This document shows, in pieces, positions 35,189 to 44,474 of a stretch of DNA of 64,000 bases. Source of the stretch: Pseudorasbora parva (Eukaryota > Chordata > Actinopteri > Cypriniformes > Gobionidae). Location: assembly GCF_024679245.1 (NCBI RefSeq), contig NW_027125104.1, positions 124,001 through 188,000 on the forward strand, given 5' to 3'. The notes below the pieces were generated by a model. That model was not told the origin of the DNA and searched no databases. It was given only the letters and a program-made list of their open reading frames with translations. A program made the position numbers and the translations under genes. How positions within the stretch are numbered: position 1 is the first letter of the stretch; the number at the start of each line of letters is the position of its first letter.

Positions 35189-35396
35189 CTTGTCGAACGG
35201 TTGAGACTGCGATCGCCTCTTTAAGGTTTCCTGGCTCGAGAGCTTCTGGTGTCCCGAGCCGTACAACTTTTTAGAGGGAGAGTGACCCTGCTGGTTTTAC
35301 AGGTTAGCAGTTTTAAGGTAAGACTGTTATTCTTTTATCTATTTATTGTATTTATTGTTCTTTTACGGGTTTTTTTAGGCTGTCGGTGCCTCCACC
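35189..35396 (+). other. 5' leader of retrotransposon copy 1
   Basis: The first half is GC-rich and nearly identical to copy 2 (from GTCGAACGGTTGAGACTG on). It has a hairpin GGCTCG/CGAGCC (35,233-35,238 with 35,255-35,260), plus CCTCT/AGAGG (35,216-35,220 with 35,273-35,277) and GTTG/CAAC (35,200-35,203 with 35,264-35,267), which would cross each other. The second half is T-rich and contains AAGGTAAGA (35,315-35,323) and TTTTTTTAG (35,370-35,378), a possible 61-nt intron. Functions are inferred. Confidence 0.6.
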
Positions 35397-36722
35397 ATGT
35401 CGGCTGCTCGTGCCGGCATGCGGAGGCACCACAGCGTGCGATTTTTATTTAGAGAGGTGGAGGGTAAGCTCCTGGGGTTGTCTCGTTTAGACTTCTCCAG
35501 GAAGCTCATCCAAAAAACCCTCAATTTTAATGCCAGTGATTTAAATTGTTTAATGACTCTGCCCCTGAACAAAGGTTTCGATGTCAGTTTTAGATCTGCT
35601 TCCTTGTTGCAAGATTTCTGGCAACGATTTGAGCATTGCAAGACCCAGTTCTCCATGTTCAATGTTGAGAAACTTTCTGACAATTCTATTAAAACAGTGA
35701 TTGTTAGAATGTTCAATGAAACAGTGAGTGGAGATGATGTTGCTGTATGGCTGGGTAGATTTTGCACGGTTCGAAGTCCACCAGTCAAGGTGCTTGACGA
35801 AGACGGCATCTGGAATTGCGCTTGGAGAGTTCCCATTAAACAGTGGGAAGATCCAAGCGGATTCCAGGGTCTGAGTCATTTACCCTCAATGATTGTGCTG
35901 GGAGAGAACCGCGGCTACATTCATTATCAGGGAATGCCCAAATTGTGCCGAAAATGTGGGAAAATGGGACACCTCGCTGAGGCATGCCAAGAAATTGTGT
36001 GTAGGAAGTGCAGAGAAATTGGTCACATTTTTGAGGAATGTACCAATGGCAGACGGTGTAATCTCTGTGGAGATGCTAACCATTTCTACAGAGATTGCCC
36101 TAAAAGTTTTGCCAACAAGTTGAAAGGGAACAAAATGGCCGCCCCACCAAAGGAACAATCAAAAGAACAAAGAGAGGAGGAGGCGGGCCCTGAGGTTTTG
36201 GCGGGAATTTCACATTCCCAGCCAGCCTCAGGGATTGGACAAGAAGAAAGAAGTGGGGCGGCCACAGGGGCGGAGTCAGAATTCGTTAATGAAAAGGGGG
36301 AGGAAGCCACTCCCCAACAAGAAAAAAGCAAAGACAAAATGGAGGAGGAGGAAGATGAAACGGCTTCCTCCCTCTACACCGTATCGGAGGTTAGTGGGGT
36401 GGATAGTGGGAGTGAAACCGAGTGTTCACTCCCAAATGCTCAAGTGCAGAAAAGGTCTGCGAGATCTCCTCTGCTTCAAACAGAGGAGAAAAGGCTGCGG
36501 GCATCGCATCGGCCAGATAGTTCCTCTTCGGAAGATCTGAACCGTATGTGGCCTGCAGACTCTCCAAATGAAGTCTCCTTTCTACACTTTAAGCTAAGAA
36601 CATCGTCACCAAAGGATCCACAAGAGGTTTCCTCTGTGGATTCTGAGGCGGCGAGCACTTGCCCTCCTGACCCCAGTTTATCTGGGGAAAAGGAAAGGCA
36701 GGTGCAACAAGAAGTAACATGA
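35397..36722 (+). CDS. Retrotransposon ORF1 protein with three CCHC zinc knuckles (copy 1)
   Basis: 441 aa, a nucleic-acid-binding protein thought to coat element RNA in the retrotransposition particle. Residues about 1-180 form a basic then folded region (start [16 protein letters not shown]) of the type that fish annotations often label 'ZCCHC3-like'. Three CCHC knuckles follow: C184-C187-H192-C197, C202-C205-H210-C215 and C221-C224-H229-C234. The C-terminal half is low in order, Glu/Ser-rich (EEEEDE near 320) and less conserved than the N-terminal half when compared with copy 2. The start is chosen because both copies begin at the same ATG in CCACCATGTCGG, a good Kozak context. The ORF is uninterrupted. 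ORF2 follows after 47 nt in a different frame. Confidence 0.92.
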   Translation: MSAARAGMRRHHSVRFLFREVEGKLLGLSRLDFSRKLIQKTLNFNASDLNCLMTLPLNKGFDVSFRSASLLQDFWQRFEHCKTQFSMFNVEKLSDNSIKTVIVRMFNETVSGDDVAVWLGRFCTVRSPPVKVLDEDGIWNCAWRVPIKQWEDPSGFQGLSHLPSMIVLGENRGYIHYQGMPKLCRKCGKMGHLAEACQEIVCRKCREIGHIFEECTNGRRCNLCGDANHFYRDCPKSFANKLKGNKMAAPPKEQSKEQREEEAGPEVLAGISHSQPASGIGQEERSGAATGAESEFVNEKGEEATPQQEKSKDKMEEEEDETASSLYTVSEVSGVDSGSETECSLPNAQVQKRSARSPLLQTEEKRLRASHRPDSSSSEDLNRMWPADSPNEVSFLHFKLRTSSPKDPQEVSSVDSEAASTCPPDPSLSGEKERQVQQEVT

Positions 36723-36769
36723 TTTTAATGCAATTTCTGTAGTCTTTTTATCTGTTTTTATTTTCATCA

Positions 36770-39700
36770 ATGCTTGTATTTTTAACCATACTGCTCATGG
36801 CCCTCACTATCTCTACAATCAATGTGAGAAGTGTGAGGTCTACTTTGCGAGCACAGAGTGTTTTATCATTTTTAAATAATTTTAAGTCAGACATCTATTT
36901 ATTGCAAGAGTGTGCTCTGCCCTTTTTAACCAATTACAGAAAATGGGAAGAGCTGTGGACCCAAGGACCCTCCATCTGGAGTGGCTCCAATTTTAACAGA
37001 AATGACGGTGTGGCCATTTTAATAAAAAATCCCAACATCTTGGTGAAGGGCAGCACTGTGGTGAGGGATGGGCGGGCAATTTTAGTTAATCTGACTTTTT
37101 TAGGTAAGGATTTTAATGTTTTAAATTTGTATGGTTACACAAGTAAAAATGACAGATACAAGCTTTTAGAAGATTTGCAGCCCCACATGTTAGGTAGGGC
37201 TCCCCTAGTGGTAGCAGGGGATTTTAACTGTGTTTTAACAAAAAAAGATAGGAAAAGGGTAGGAGAAGATTTTAAGGTCGACAAGACATCGGTTTTATTA
37301 AATAAATTGGTCAAAGATTTTAAGTTAGTCGACTGTTTTAAAACAATGCATCAGAGAGAGGAGGGCTACACCTGGTTCAGTGGTGATGGCGCCAGAGCCT
37401 CTCGTATCGACTATATTTTTACAAGGGACTGCCCGCCAACCGATGCAACATTGACCCCCCTTTTCTTCACTGACCACATGATGGTCTCCTGCACCCTTTC
37501 ACTACCCACGGGTGTGACAGTAGGGGGAGGGCTGTGGAAGCTGAACTGCTCCCTATTAAAAGATGAGGAAGTGGTTCGAGAGTATAGGGAGCAGTTCAGC
37601 CAATGGCAGACCCTCCAAGACTTTTTTGACTCACGAGCACAGTGGTGGGAGATGGTAAAACAAAGGACAGGACATTTTTTTAGAAAAATAGGAAAGGAGA
37701 AAAAGAATAAAGAAAAAAGACGCATGATGGGGCTGCAAAAAAGACTGCAGAGATATTTTAACCTTTTAAATAATGGATTGGATTTTAAGGAGGAAATAAA
37801 GGAAGTAAAGAAAGAAATGTCAGTTTTATCCGAAACTCAAAGTAAGGGAGTAATTTTAAGATGCAAAGAAAAAGAGATAGAAGAAGGAGAAAAGTGTACA
37901 AGATATTTTTTTAAAAAGACTATTTCACGGGGAGGCTCAATAACAATCTTAAAAACTTTTAGAGGGAGGGAGGCAAAAAATATGGAGGACATTTTAGGGG
38001 AAATAGAACTTTTTTATAGTGATTTATACAGCCCAAAGAATGTACACAATGGCATCTTAAATGAAGTTTTAGAATTTTTAGAAACAAAGATAAAGAGTCC
38101 AAATGTGCTTTTAGCCCAGGATTTTACTCTTTTAGAATTAAATAAATCTCTCAAAAGTTTTAAAAAAGGGAAGTCCCCAGGAATGGATGGACTTCCCTTG
38201 GAGTTTTATTTGACTTTCTGGGACATTTTAGCACAAGACTTACTGACAGTTTTTAAAGAATTTGAGACTCTCGACAGACTTCCGGACAGCTTTAGAGTAG
38301 GGATAGTTTCGCTTTTATATAAAAAAGGAGACAGGACTGACTTGAAGAACTGGAGACCAATCACGCTTTTAAATTTTGATTGTAAACTTTTTAGTAAGAT
38401 TTTAGCTACACGCATGTCAACTGTTTTAGAGGACGTAATCCACCTGGATCAAGCATGCGCTGTGCCCGGTAGGAAGATCACAGACAGCCTGGTACTGATT
38501 AGAGACGCCATCTGTTACGCGAGAGACAGAAACATTCGGCTAGTAGTCCTAAATTTAGATTTTGAAAAAGCTTTTGACCGCATCTCGCACCAGTTCCTTT
38601 TTAAGGTACTGGAAAAAATGGGGTTCCCAGGGAGGTTTATAGCTTGGGTGGGACTGCTATACAACAGTCTAGTCAGTAAATTTGCAGTTAATGGGCATTT
38701 ATCCAAAGCTGTAAACATTCACAGCAGCGTCCGTCAGGGGTGTCCTTTATCTCCCCTACTGTATGTGGCCTGCATTGAGCCACTGGCACAAATCTTGAGA
38801 AGGGATAAATGGATTAAAGGACTGGACGTCCCAGGGACTGGTGGACTGACCGCAACCTGTGTTTTATATATGGACGACGTAACCCTTTTAGCGACTGACC
38901 TTTTATCAGTACGAAGAGCACTTGACTTGACTGACTGGTACGGTCGGGCCTCGGGCGCTAAGCTCAACAGGAGTAAGTCCGAGGCCCAGCTCTTCGGGCC
39001 GTGGGGAAACGTGGACACAGGCGGACTGGATTTGGATTTTAAAGGCAACGACCTGACAGTTTTAGGAGTAAAATTTGACAGAGAGGGTGGAGGACGGGGA
39101 AACTGGACTGACATCTTAGGGAAAGTTAGGCAAAGACTGGGGTTTTGGGGACTCAGACAACTGACAATTGAAGGCAAGGTTTTAGTTTTTAAAGCTGTAA
39201 TTTTACCACTAATTTTACTTGTTTCTTCTGTTTTTAGTCCCCCAAGGCGATTCCTGGCCAACCTGGAGAGGGCGGTATTTTATTTCCTGTGGGGGTCCAA
39301 ATGGGAACGAGTAAAAAGGGAGGTCTTTAAAAAAAGAAAGGAAAATGGCGGAAAAGGCCTCCCGGACCCCCACTTGTTTTTAGGTAGCCGCTTTACCGCC
39401 CTCCACATCGGATATGCGCTGACCCCATCCAGAGAGAATAAGACAGCGGCCATGGCTCGTTTCTGGATGGGGTCCTACCTAAGAAGCATAAAAATTTTAT
39501 CAATCGACCTGAAAACCCCAGTGTCTTTTAATTTGCCAAAAGAGTACAGTTTTATAAAGAAATTTTTAAAAAAATTCCTTTTAGAGACAAATGATGCAAG
39601 CATTTTAACTAACCACAAATCCCTCATCTCTCTTGTGCAGGACCGGGAAGTGGTGAGTCCAGTTCCAGGCCTCACACTAAGTGAGGCCAAAGACGTTTGG

Positions 39701-40225
39701 AGGAACGCAGCCCACCCAGCTCTCCAGAACAAACACAAGGACTTATCGTGGATGGTGGCTCATGAGATCCTCCCGGTCAGGGCGGTTATGCACTCCAGAG
39801 GCATGGCCAAAAACTCCATCTGCCCACGGTCCGGGTGCAACCACCCGGAGACCGTCCACCATCTGCTCTGGGAGTGCGGTGCTGCGCGGGACCTGTGGGC
39901 CAGGGCCGGCCCCCTGTCTTTCCCGTGCCTGCCAGCGGGTGGGGCCCAGGTGGACTACAAGCTCGCCATCCTGGGGGTGGGTCAGGGCCTCAAAGCCCAA
40001 ACATCGCAAGAATTTGCCTCGCTCTGGCTCACCCTCAACCTGATAAAGGATGCCATCTGGGTCACCAGAAACCTGCTGGTGGGGAAACGCGTGACGGTCC
40101 CCCTCCACGCGAGCGAGCAGAAGATAAGATCAACGCTGCAGGGTGGGCCGCACGTCGTCATTCGGACGGGGGGGCCGAGGCTGCACAAAGAGGTCCCGGC
40201 CACCACCGACCTTGGCCGCCCGTAG
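36770..40225 (+). CDS. Retrotransposon ORF2: apurinic endonuclease and reverse transcriptase (copy 1)
   Basis: 1,151 aa. It nicks the U2 gene and reverse-transcribes element RNA at the nick. The N-terminal apurinic-type endonuclease shows INVRS near 17, LLQECALP near 45, AGDFNC (D151, N153), SRIDYIF near 210 and a TDH near 230. The reverse transcriptase has RPITLLN (529-), LDFEKAFD with catalytic D597, RQGCPLSP (655-) and YMDD (700-703, catalytic D702 and D703). Near the C terminus CPRSGC...HHLLWEC (1018-1036) is the Cys/His motif usual in this group. No RNase H domain is seen. The more likely start is Met10 (36,797, MALTISTINVRS), because it is shared with copy 2 whereas upstream residues are not. 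The reading frame is intact. The last 160 codons are GC-rich, unlike the A/T-rich body. Confidence 0.94.
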   Translation: MLVFLTILLMALTISTINVRSVRSTLRAQSVLSFLNNFKSDIYLLQECALPFLTNYRKWEELWTQGPSIWSGSNFNRNDGVAILIKNPNILVKGSTVVRDGRAILVNLTFLGKDFNVLNLYGYTSKNDRYKLLEDLQPHMLGRAPLVVAGDFNCVLTKKDRKRVGEDFKVDKTSVLLNKLVKDFKLVDCFKTMHQREEGYTWFSGDGARASRIDYIFTRDCPPTDATLTPLFFTDHMMVSCTLSLPTGVTVGGGLWKLNCSLLKDEEVVREYREQFSQWQTLQDFFDSRAQWWEMVKQRTGHFFRKIGKEKKNKEKRRMMGLQKRLQRYFNLLNNGLDFKEEIKEVKKEMSVLSETQSKGVILRCKEKEIEEGEKCTRYFFKKTISRGGSITILKTFRGREAKNMEDILGEIELFYSDLYSPKNVHNGILNEVLEFLETKIKSPNVLLAQDFTLLELNKSLKSFKKGKSPGMDGLPLEFYLTFWDILAQDLLTVFKEFETLDRLPDSFRVGIVSLLYKKGDRTDLKNWRPITLLNFDCKLFSKILATRMSTVLEDVIHLDQACAVPGRKITDSLVLIRDAICYARDRNIRLVVLNLDFEKAFDRISHQFLFKVLEKMGFPGRFIAWVGLLYNSLVSKFAVNGHLSKAVNIHSSVRQGCPLSPLLYVACIEPLAQILRRDKWIKGLDVPGTGGLTATCVLYMDDVTLLATDLLSVRRALDLTDWYGRASGAKLNRSKSEAQLFGPWGNVDTGGLDLDFKGNDLTVLGVKFDREGGGRGNWTDILGKVRQRLGFWGLRQLTIEGKVLVFKAVILPLILLVSSVFSPPRRFLANLERAVFYFLWGSKWERVKREVFKKRKENGGKGLPDPHLFLGSRFTALHIGYALTPSRENKTAAMARFWMGSYLRSIKILSIDLKTPVSFNLPKEYSFIKKFLKKFLLETNDASILTNHKSLISLVQDREVVSPVPGLTLSEAKDVWRNAAHPALQNKHKDLSWMVAHEILPVRAVMHSRGMAKNSICPRSGCNHPETVHHLLWECGAARDLWARAGPLSFPCLPAGGAQVDYKLAILGVGQGLKAQTSQEFASLWLTLNLIKDAIWVTRNLLVGKRVTVPLHASEQKIRSTLQGGPHVVIRTGGPRLHKEVPATTDLGRP

Positions 40226-40651
40226 ATGCACCCTCACCACTCTGGCTACGGGAACAGCGGGCCAGCGGGCCGGAGGAGAGGGGATTTCCGCTGGGCCTTT
40301 GAAGCGGGGAGTCCTGAACCTGTTCTGGAGACCTGGAGTGAATGGACATTCTTGATAGGGACTCACCCCCGGTCCTGCACAACAGAGATTTTTAAACAGA
40401 ATGATTTTATTATGTTTTAACTGGCTTGTATTTATTTGCTATTTATACTTTTATCCCTTTTTCTAAAACCACACTGACTTGCATACATGGACTTTACACA
40501 ACACACTACACTGACTGATTTTAACTAAGAATGCAAAACTGTTGGTTTTAATCTGTGTAAACATGTATGTTTAAAAAGAAAAGAAATGTGAGGTTTGAAT
40601 GGAAAAAAAGAAATGTGTGACAATAAAACTTTTTTCGAAAGAAAAAAAAAA
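40226..40651 (+). other. 3' UTR and tail of retrotransposon copy 1
   Basis: The first about 70 nt after the stop belong to a block nearly identical to copy 2 (through 40,293). The rest is A/T-rich and diverged. It ends with AATAAA (40,622-40,627), a short CTTTTTTCGAAAG hairpin-like string and about 10 A joined to U2 nt 38. Confidence 0.8.
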
Positions 40652-40802
40652 ATCTGTTCTTATCAGTTTAATATCTGATACGTCCCCTATCCGGGGACTG
40701 CATATTAAATTGATTTTTGGCACATGGAGCCGGAACCGGGGCTTGCTCCGTCCACTCCACGCATCGACCTGGTATTGCAGTGCCTCCAGGAACGGTGTGC
40801 TT
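40652..40802 (+). pseudogene. RNU2: U2 snRNA 3' fragment (nt 38-188)
   Basis: Resumes with ATCTGTTCTTATCAG directly after the element tail and runs to the normal U2 end. The first A could belong to the tail. It has the Sm site and stem-loops III and IV, but no promoter or 5' end. Confidence 0.95.
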
Positions 40803-41273
40803 CCCCTTTTCGGGGACTGCGAATTGTTGTGACTAATAGAAGAACCAACAACACCACTGGACTTTTGTCAGAGAATACAGAAATACGCAGGAAGCGCATA
40901 CAGAATGACGATGAGGTGACCGTTGACGATGACCGTGCCACAGAGAAAGCAGCAAGCTGCGGTCATATGAGCATAGGGAAAAAAGAAGAACAAAAGCGTC
41001 GGTTGCCGGCCGGCTGACTCATCACCGTCACAGCACGTTTTTTGATGTCCCTCTTATTTGAGAGTCTTTACCAACGAGCTGATGAGTCGAATCAGGGGTT
41101 TGTGTTGGATGGATTAGGGACACCTGATTCAAATCAAGGTCAGGCACGCACGCACGCAGCAGTCAAGCAATGGAAGGTGCCCCGTCCTTCCTTTTCTTGG
41201 GGGAGGGGAAGGTCACCGTGTTTGAGGATGGCGAAGGGGGATAGGGCGCCTCTGCCTGGAGGCCAGGCAACTC

Positions 41274-41437
41274 ATACTTACCTGGCAGGGGAGACACCAT
41301 GATCAGGAAGGTGGTTCACCCAGGGCGAGGCTCGGCCATTGCACTCCGGTTGTGCTGACCCCTGCGAATTCCCCAAATGTGGGAATCTCGACTGCATAAT
41401 TTATGGTAGTGGGGGACTGCGTTCGCGCTCTCCCCTG
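41274..41437 (+). ncRNA. RNU1: U1 snRNA, block 3
   Basis: RNA as at 1546. It follows the U2 3' fragment, and its own proximal element at -61 is intact, so insertion of the retrotransposon need not silence it. Confidence 0.96.
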
Positions 41438-42470
41438 TACACACTGGTTAAAAGCAGATAGCGTGGAGGGAAAAAGCGTGCGGTTCTTGACGCTTGTGGC
41501 GCCGCCCACTGCCCCAAAGGGTGAAGTTGCACCAGTTTTGTTATGTTTCTGTCTCTTTCTGCTGTGTCAGCCAGTGACCCGGAGAGTTCAGAGAACTGAA
41601 CTGCGTCTGTTTTCATCGAGGTTGTCGAAACCTGCGACCGGTTTGCCGAATGTGGTTTTTCCCACAAACTTTGATATTCAACGGACGAGTTGATTGACAG
41701 CAGTGGTCCCAAAGGCAAAGTTGTTCGGATGGAGGTTTTCTGTCGTATGGTACGACTGTCTCGTGCGCGTGCTGTGAAAAAGCACGCGACATACATTCGC
41801 CTATAGCCGCTCTTATGTTGTTGCTTTTTCATTTTAAAGCGCCACTAGGTGGCCATTCACCGCGTCCTTTCTCGCCTGACCCCAGACTGAGCCCGTGCAC
41901 GGGTGTACCGGCTTGGGTGAAATTGTCTCGTTCCGTCCAAGAGCTATAGCCGTTCTAGCAGACCCCGCCTCGCCCAGCCCGTAGGTTTCGGCCTGCCGCC
42001 GCCAAGCTGAATCGAAATTCCCACTTTTTTTCCGATCTGGACGGACAGTCAGACTCCAGAGAATCTTTCTGCACTGGTTTGGGCCAGATCGGGCAAAAGA
42101 CCTAGGACTAGTGTGCAAAAGTAGGTTTTTCACAAAATCCCAAATACCCGAAAATTTCGCCAGCGCAACCTTCGAATCCGAGGCATGCGTCTCGCTCGGC
42201 TCGAGCCAAGGATTCCGATGATATAAGACACTTGGTTCTGCGGCGTGCGGTTTGGGAGCTACGAGCCATTTCGTACTTTCGGTGGCTGTAGCGCCACCGC
42301 CGGGCCCATCGGGGGGCCAGCCTTGGTGATGTTGTAGAGCGAGTGGCTAGTACCATCCCTCAAAGTTTCAGGTCTCTACGACGTACGGCCTTTGCCAACC
42401 CTCCCCCCCCTCACCGCTTCCCAGATGGGCGTCGCCTTTGCCGGCTCCCCTGCCGCTGCGTCATTGTGTC

Positions 42471-42640
42471 ATCGCTTCTCGGCCTTTTGGCTAAGATCAA
42501 GTGTAGTATCTGTTCTTATCAGTTTAATATCTGATACGTCCCCTATCCGGGGACTGCATATTAAATTGATTTTTGGCACATGGAGCCGGAACCGGGGCTT
42601 GCTCCGTCCACTCCACGCATCGACCTGGTATTGCAGTGCC
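42471..42640 (+). pseudogene. RNU2: U2 snRNA with 3' deletion (nt 1-170), copy a
   Basis: Identical to U2 through GCAGTGCC (nt 170), then jumps to TTTTCGGGG. The 22 nt lost (nt 171 to four nt past the gene) include the CCAGG strand of stem-loop IV and the mature 3' end. The deletion lies between CC and CCCC, fitting microhomology. The promoter, 5' half, Sm site and 3' box remain, so a shortened RNA could be made. Stem-loop IV is the binding site of U2B''/U2A' in vertebrates, so function is doubtful. Confidence 0.93.
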
Positions 42641-43107
42641 TTTTCGGGGACTGCGAATTGTTGTGACTAATAGAAGAACCAACAACACCACTGGACTTTT
42701 GTCAGAGAATACAGAAATACGCAGGAAGCGCATACAGAATGACGATGAGGTGACCGTTGACGATGACCGTGCCACAGAGAAAGCAGCAAGCTGCGGTCAT
42801 ATGAGCATAGGGAAAAAAGAAGAACAAAAGCGTCGGTTGCCGGCCGGCTGACTCATCACCGTCACAGCACGTTTTTTGATGTCCCTCTTATTTGAGAGTC
42901 TTTACCAACGAGCTGATGAGTCGAATCAGGGGTTTGTGTTGGATGGATTAGGGACACCTGATTCAAATCAAGGTCAGGCACGCACGCACGCAGCAGTCAA
43001 GCAATGGAAGGTGCCCCGTCCTTCCTTTTCTTGGGGGAGGGGAAGGTCACCGTGTTTGAGGATGGCGAAGGGGGATAGGGCGCCTCTGCCTGGAGGCCAG
43101 GCAACTC

Positions 43108-43271
43108 ATACTTACCTGGCAGGGGAGACACCATGATCAGGAAGGTGGTTCACCCAGGGCGAGGCTCGGCCATTGCACTCCGGTTGTGCTGACCCCTGCG
43201 AATTCCCCAAATGTGGGAATCTCGACTGCATAATTTATGGTAGTGGGGGACTGCGTTCGCGCTCTCCCCTG
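43108..43271 (+). ncRNA. RNU1: U1 snRNA, block 3
   Basis: RNA as at 1546. The spacer after it carries the ACATTCG and CTCTTATG variants (43,627-43,650), as do those after 41,274 and 63,392. Confidence 0.96.
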
Positions 43272-44304
43272 TACACACTGGTTAAAAGCAGATAGCGTGG
43301 AGGGAAAAAGCGTGCGGTTCTTGACGCTTGTGGCGCCGCCCACTGCCCCAAAGGGTGAAGTTGCACCAGTTTTGTTATGTTTCTGTCTCTTTCTGCTGTG
43401 TCAGCCAGTGACCCGGAGAGTTCAGAGAACTGAACTGCGTCTGTTTTCATCGAGGTTGTCGAAACCTGCGACCGGTTTGCCGAATGTGGTTTTTCCCACA
43501 AACTTTGATATTCAACGGACGAGTTGATTGACAGCAGTGGTCCCAAAGGCAAAGTTGTTCGGATGGAGGTTTTCTGTCGTATGGTACGACTGTCTCGTGC
43601 GCGTGCTGTGAAAAAGCACGCGACATACATTCGCCTATAGCCGCTCTTATGTTGTTGCTTTTTCATTTTAAAGCGCCACTAGGTGGCCATTCACCGCGTC
43701 CTTTCTCGCCTGACCCCAGACTGAGCCCGTGCACGGGTGTACCGGCTTGGGTGAAATTGTCTCGTTCCGTCCAAGAGCTATAGCCGTTCTAGCAGACCCC
43801 GCCTCGCCCAGCCCGTAGGTTTCGGCCTGCCGCCGCCAAGCTGAATCGAAATTCCCACTTTTTTTCCGATCTGGACGGACAGTCAGACTCCAGAGAATCT
43901 TTCTGCACTGGTTTGGGCCAGATCGGGCAAAAGACCTAGGACTAGTGTGCAAAAGTAGGTTTTTCACAAAATCCCAAATACCCGAAAATTTCGCCAGCGC
44001 AACCTTCGAATCCGAGGCATGCGTCTCGCTCGGCTCGAGCCAAGGATTCCGATGATATAAGACACTTGGTTCTGCGGCGTGCGGTTTGGGAGCTACGAGC
44101 CATTTCGTACTTTCGGTGGCTGTAGCGCCACCGCCGGGCCCATCGGGGGGCCAGCCTTGGTGATGTTGTAGAGCGAGTGGCTAGTACCATCCCTCAAAGT
44201 TTCAGGTCTCTACGACGTACGGCCTTTGCCAACCCTCCCCCCCCTCACCGCTTCCCAGATGGGCGTCGCCTTTGCCGGCTCCCCTGCCGCTGCGTCATTG
44301 TGTC

Positions 44305-44474
44305 ATCGCTTCTCGGCCTTTTGGCTAAGATCAAGTGTAGTATCTGTTCTTATCAGTTTAATATCTGATACGTCCCCTATCCGGGGACTGCATATTAAAT
44401 TGATTTTTGGCACATGGAGCCGGAACCGGGGCTTGCTCCGTCCACTCCACGCATCGACCTGGTATTGCAGTGCC
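44305..44474 (+). pseudogene. RNU2: U2 snRNA with 3' deletion (nt 1-170), copy b
   Basis: The same 22-nt deletion as the copy at 42,471, with identical breakpoints. The two are adjacent units, so one arose from the other by duplication or conversion. Confidence 0.93.

Larger units (their letters stand above)
35189..40651 (+). mobile_element. Full-length U2-specific non-LTR retrotransposon, Tx1 clade, Keno-like (copy 1)
   Basis: A 5,463-bp element in the same orientation as U2. It has a 208-nt 5' leader, ORF1 with CCHC knuckles, ORF2 with apurinic endonuclease and reverse transcriptase, a 426-nt 3' UTR, AATAAA (40,622) and an A-rich tail (40,642-40,651). There are no long terminal repeats and no clear target-site duplication; three U2 bases are deleted. 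Site-specific insertion in U2 is the known habit of the Keno family of Tx1-clade elements in fish, which is why I use that name. A database alignment would be needed to assign the subfamily. Both ORFs are open, so recent activity is likely. Confidence 0.9.

Noticed and set aside
35233..35280. HDV-like ribozyme at the retrotransposon 5' end
   Set aside because: The helix order and the expected P1 pairing from the first nucleotides could not be fitted; kept only as a structured-leader observation.
37411..37725. Minus-strand ORFs inside the retrotransposon ORF1 and ORF2 regions (for example 37,411-37,725 and 38,734-39,261)
   Set aside because: Shadows of the sense ORFs; no independent domains or starts.
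40223..40400. ORFs continuing past the ORF2 stop as a possible ORF3
   Set aside because: They lie in the conserved GC-rich nucleotide block but shift frame between the two copies, so there is no protein-level conservation.
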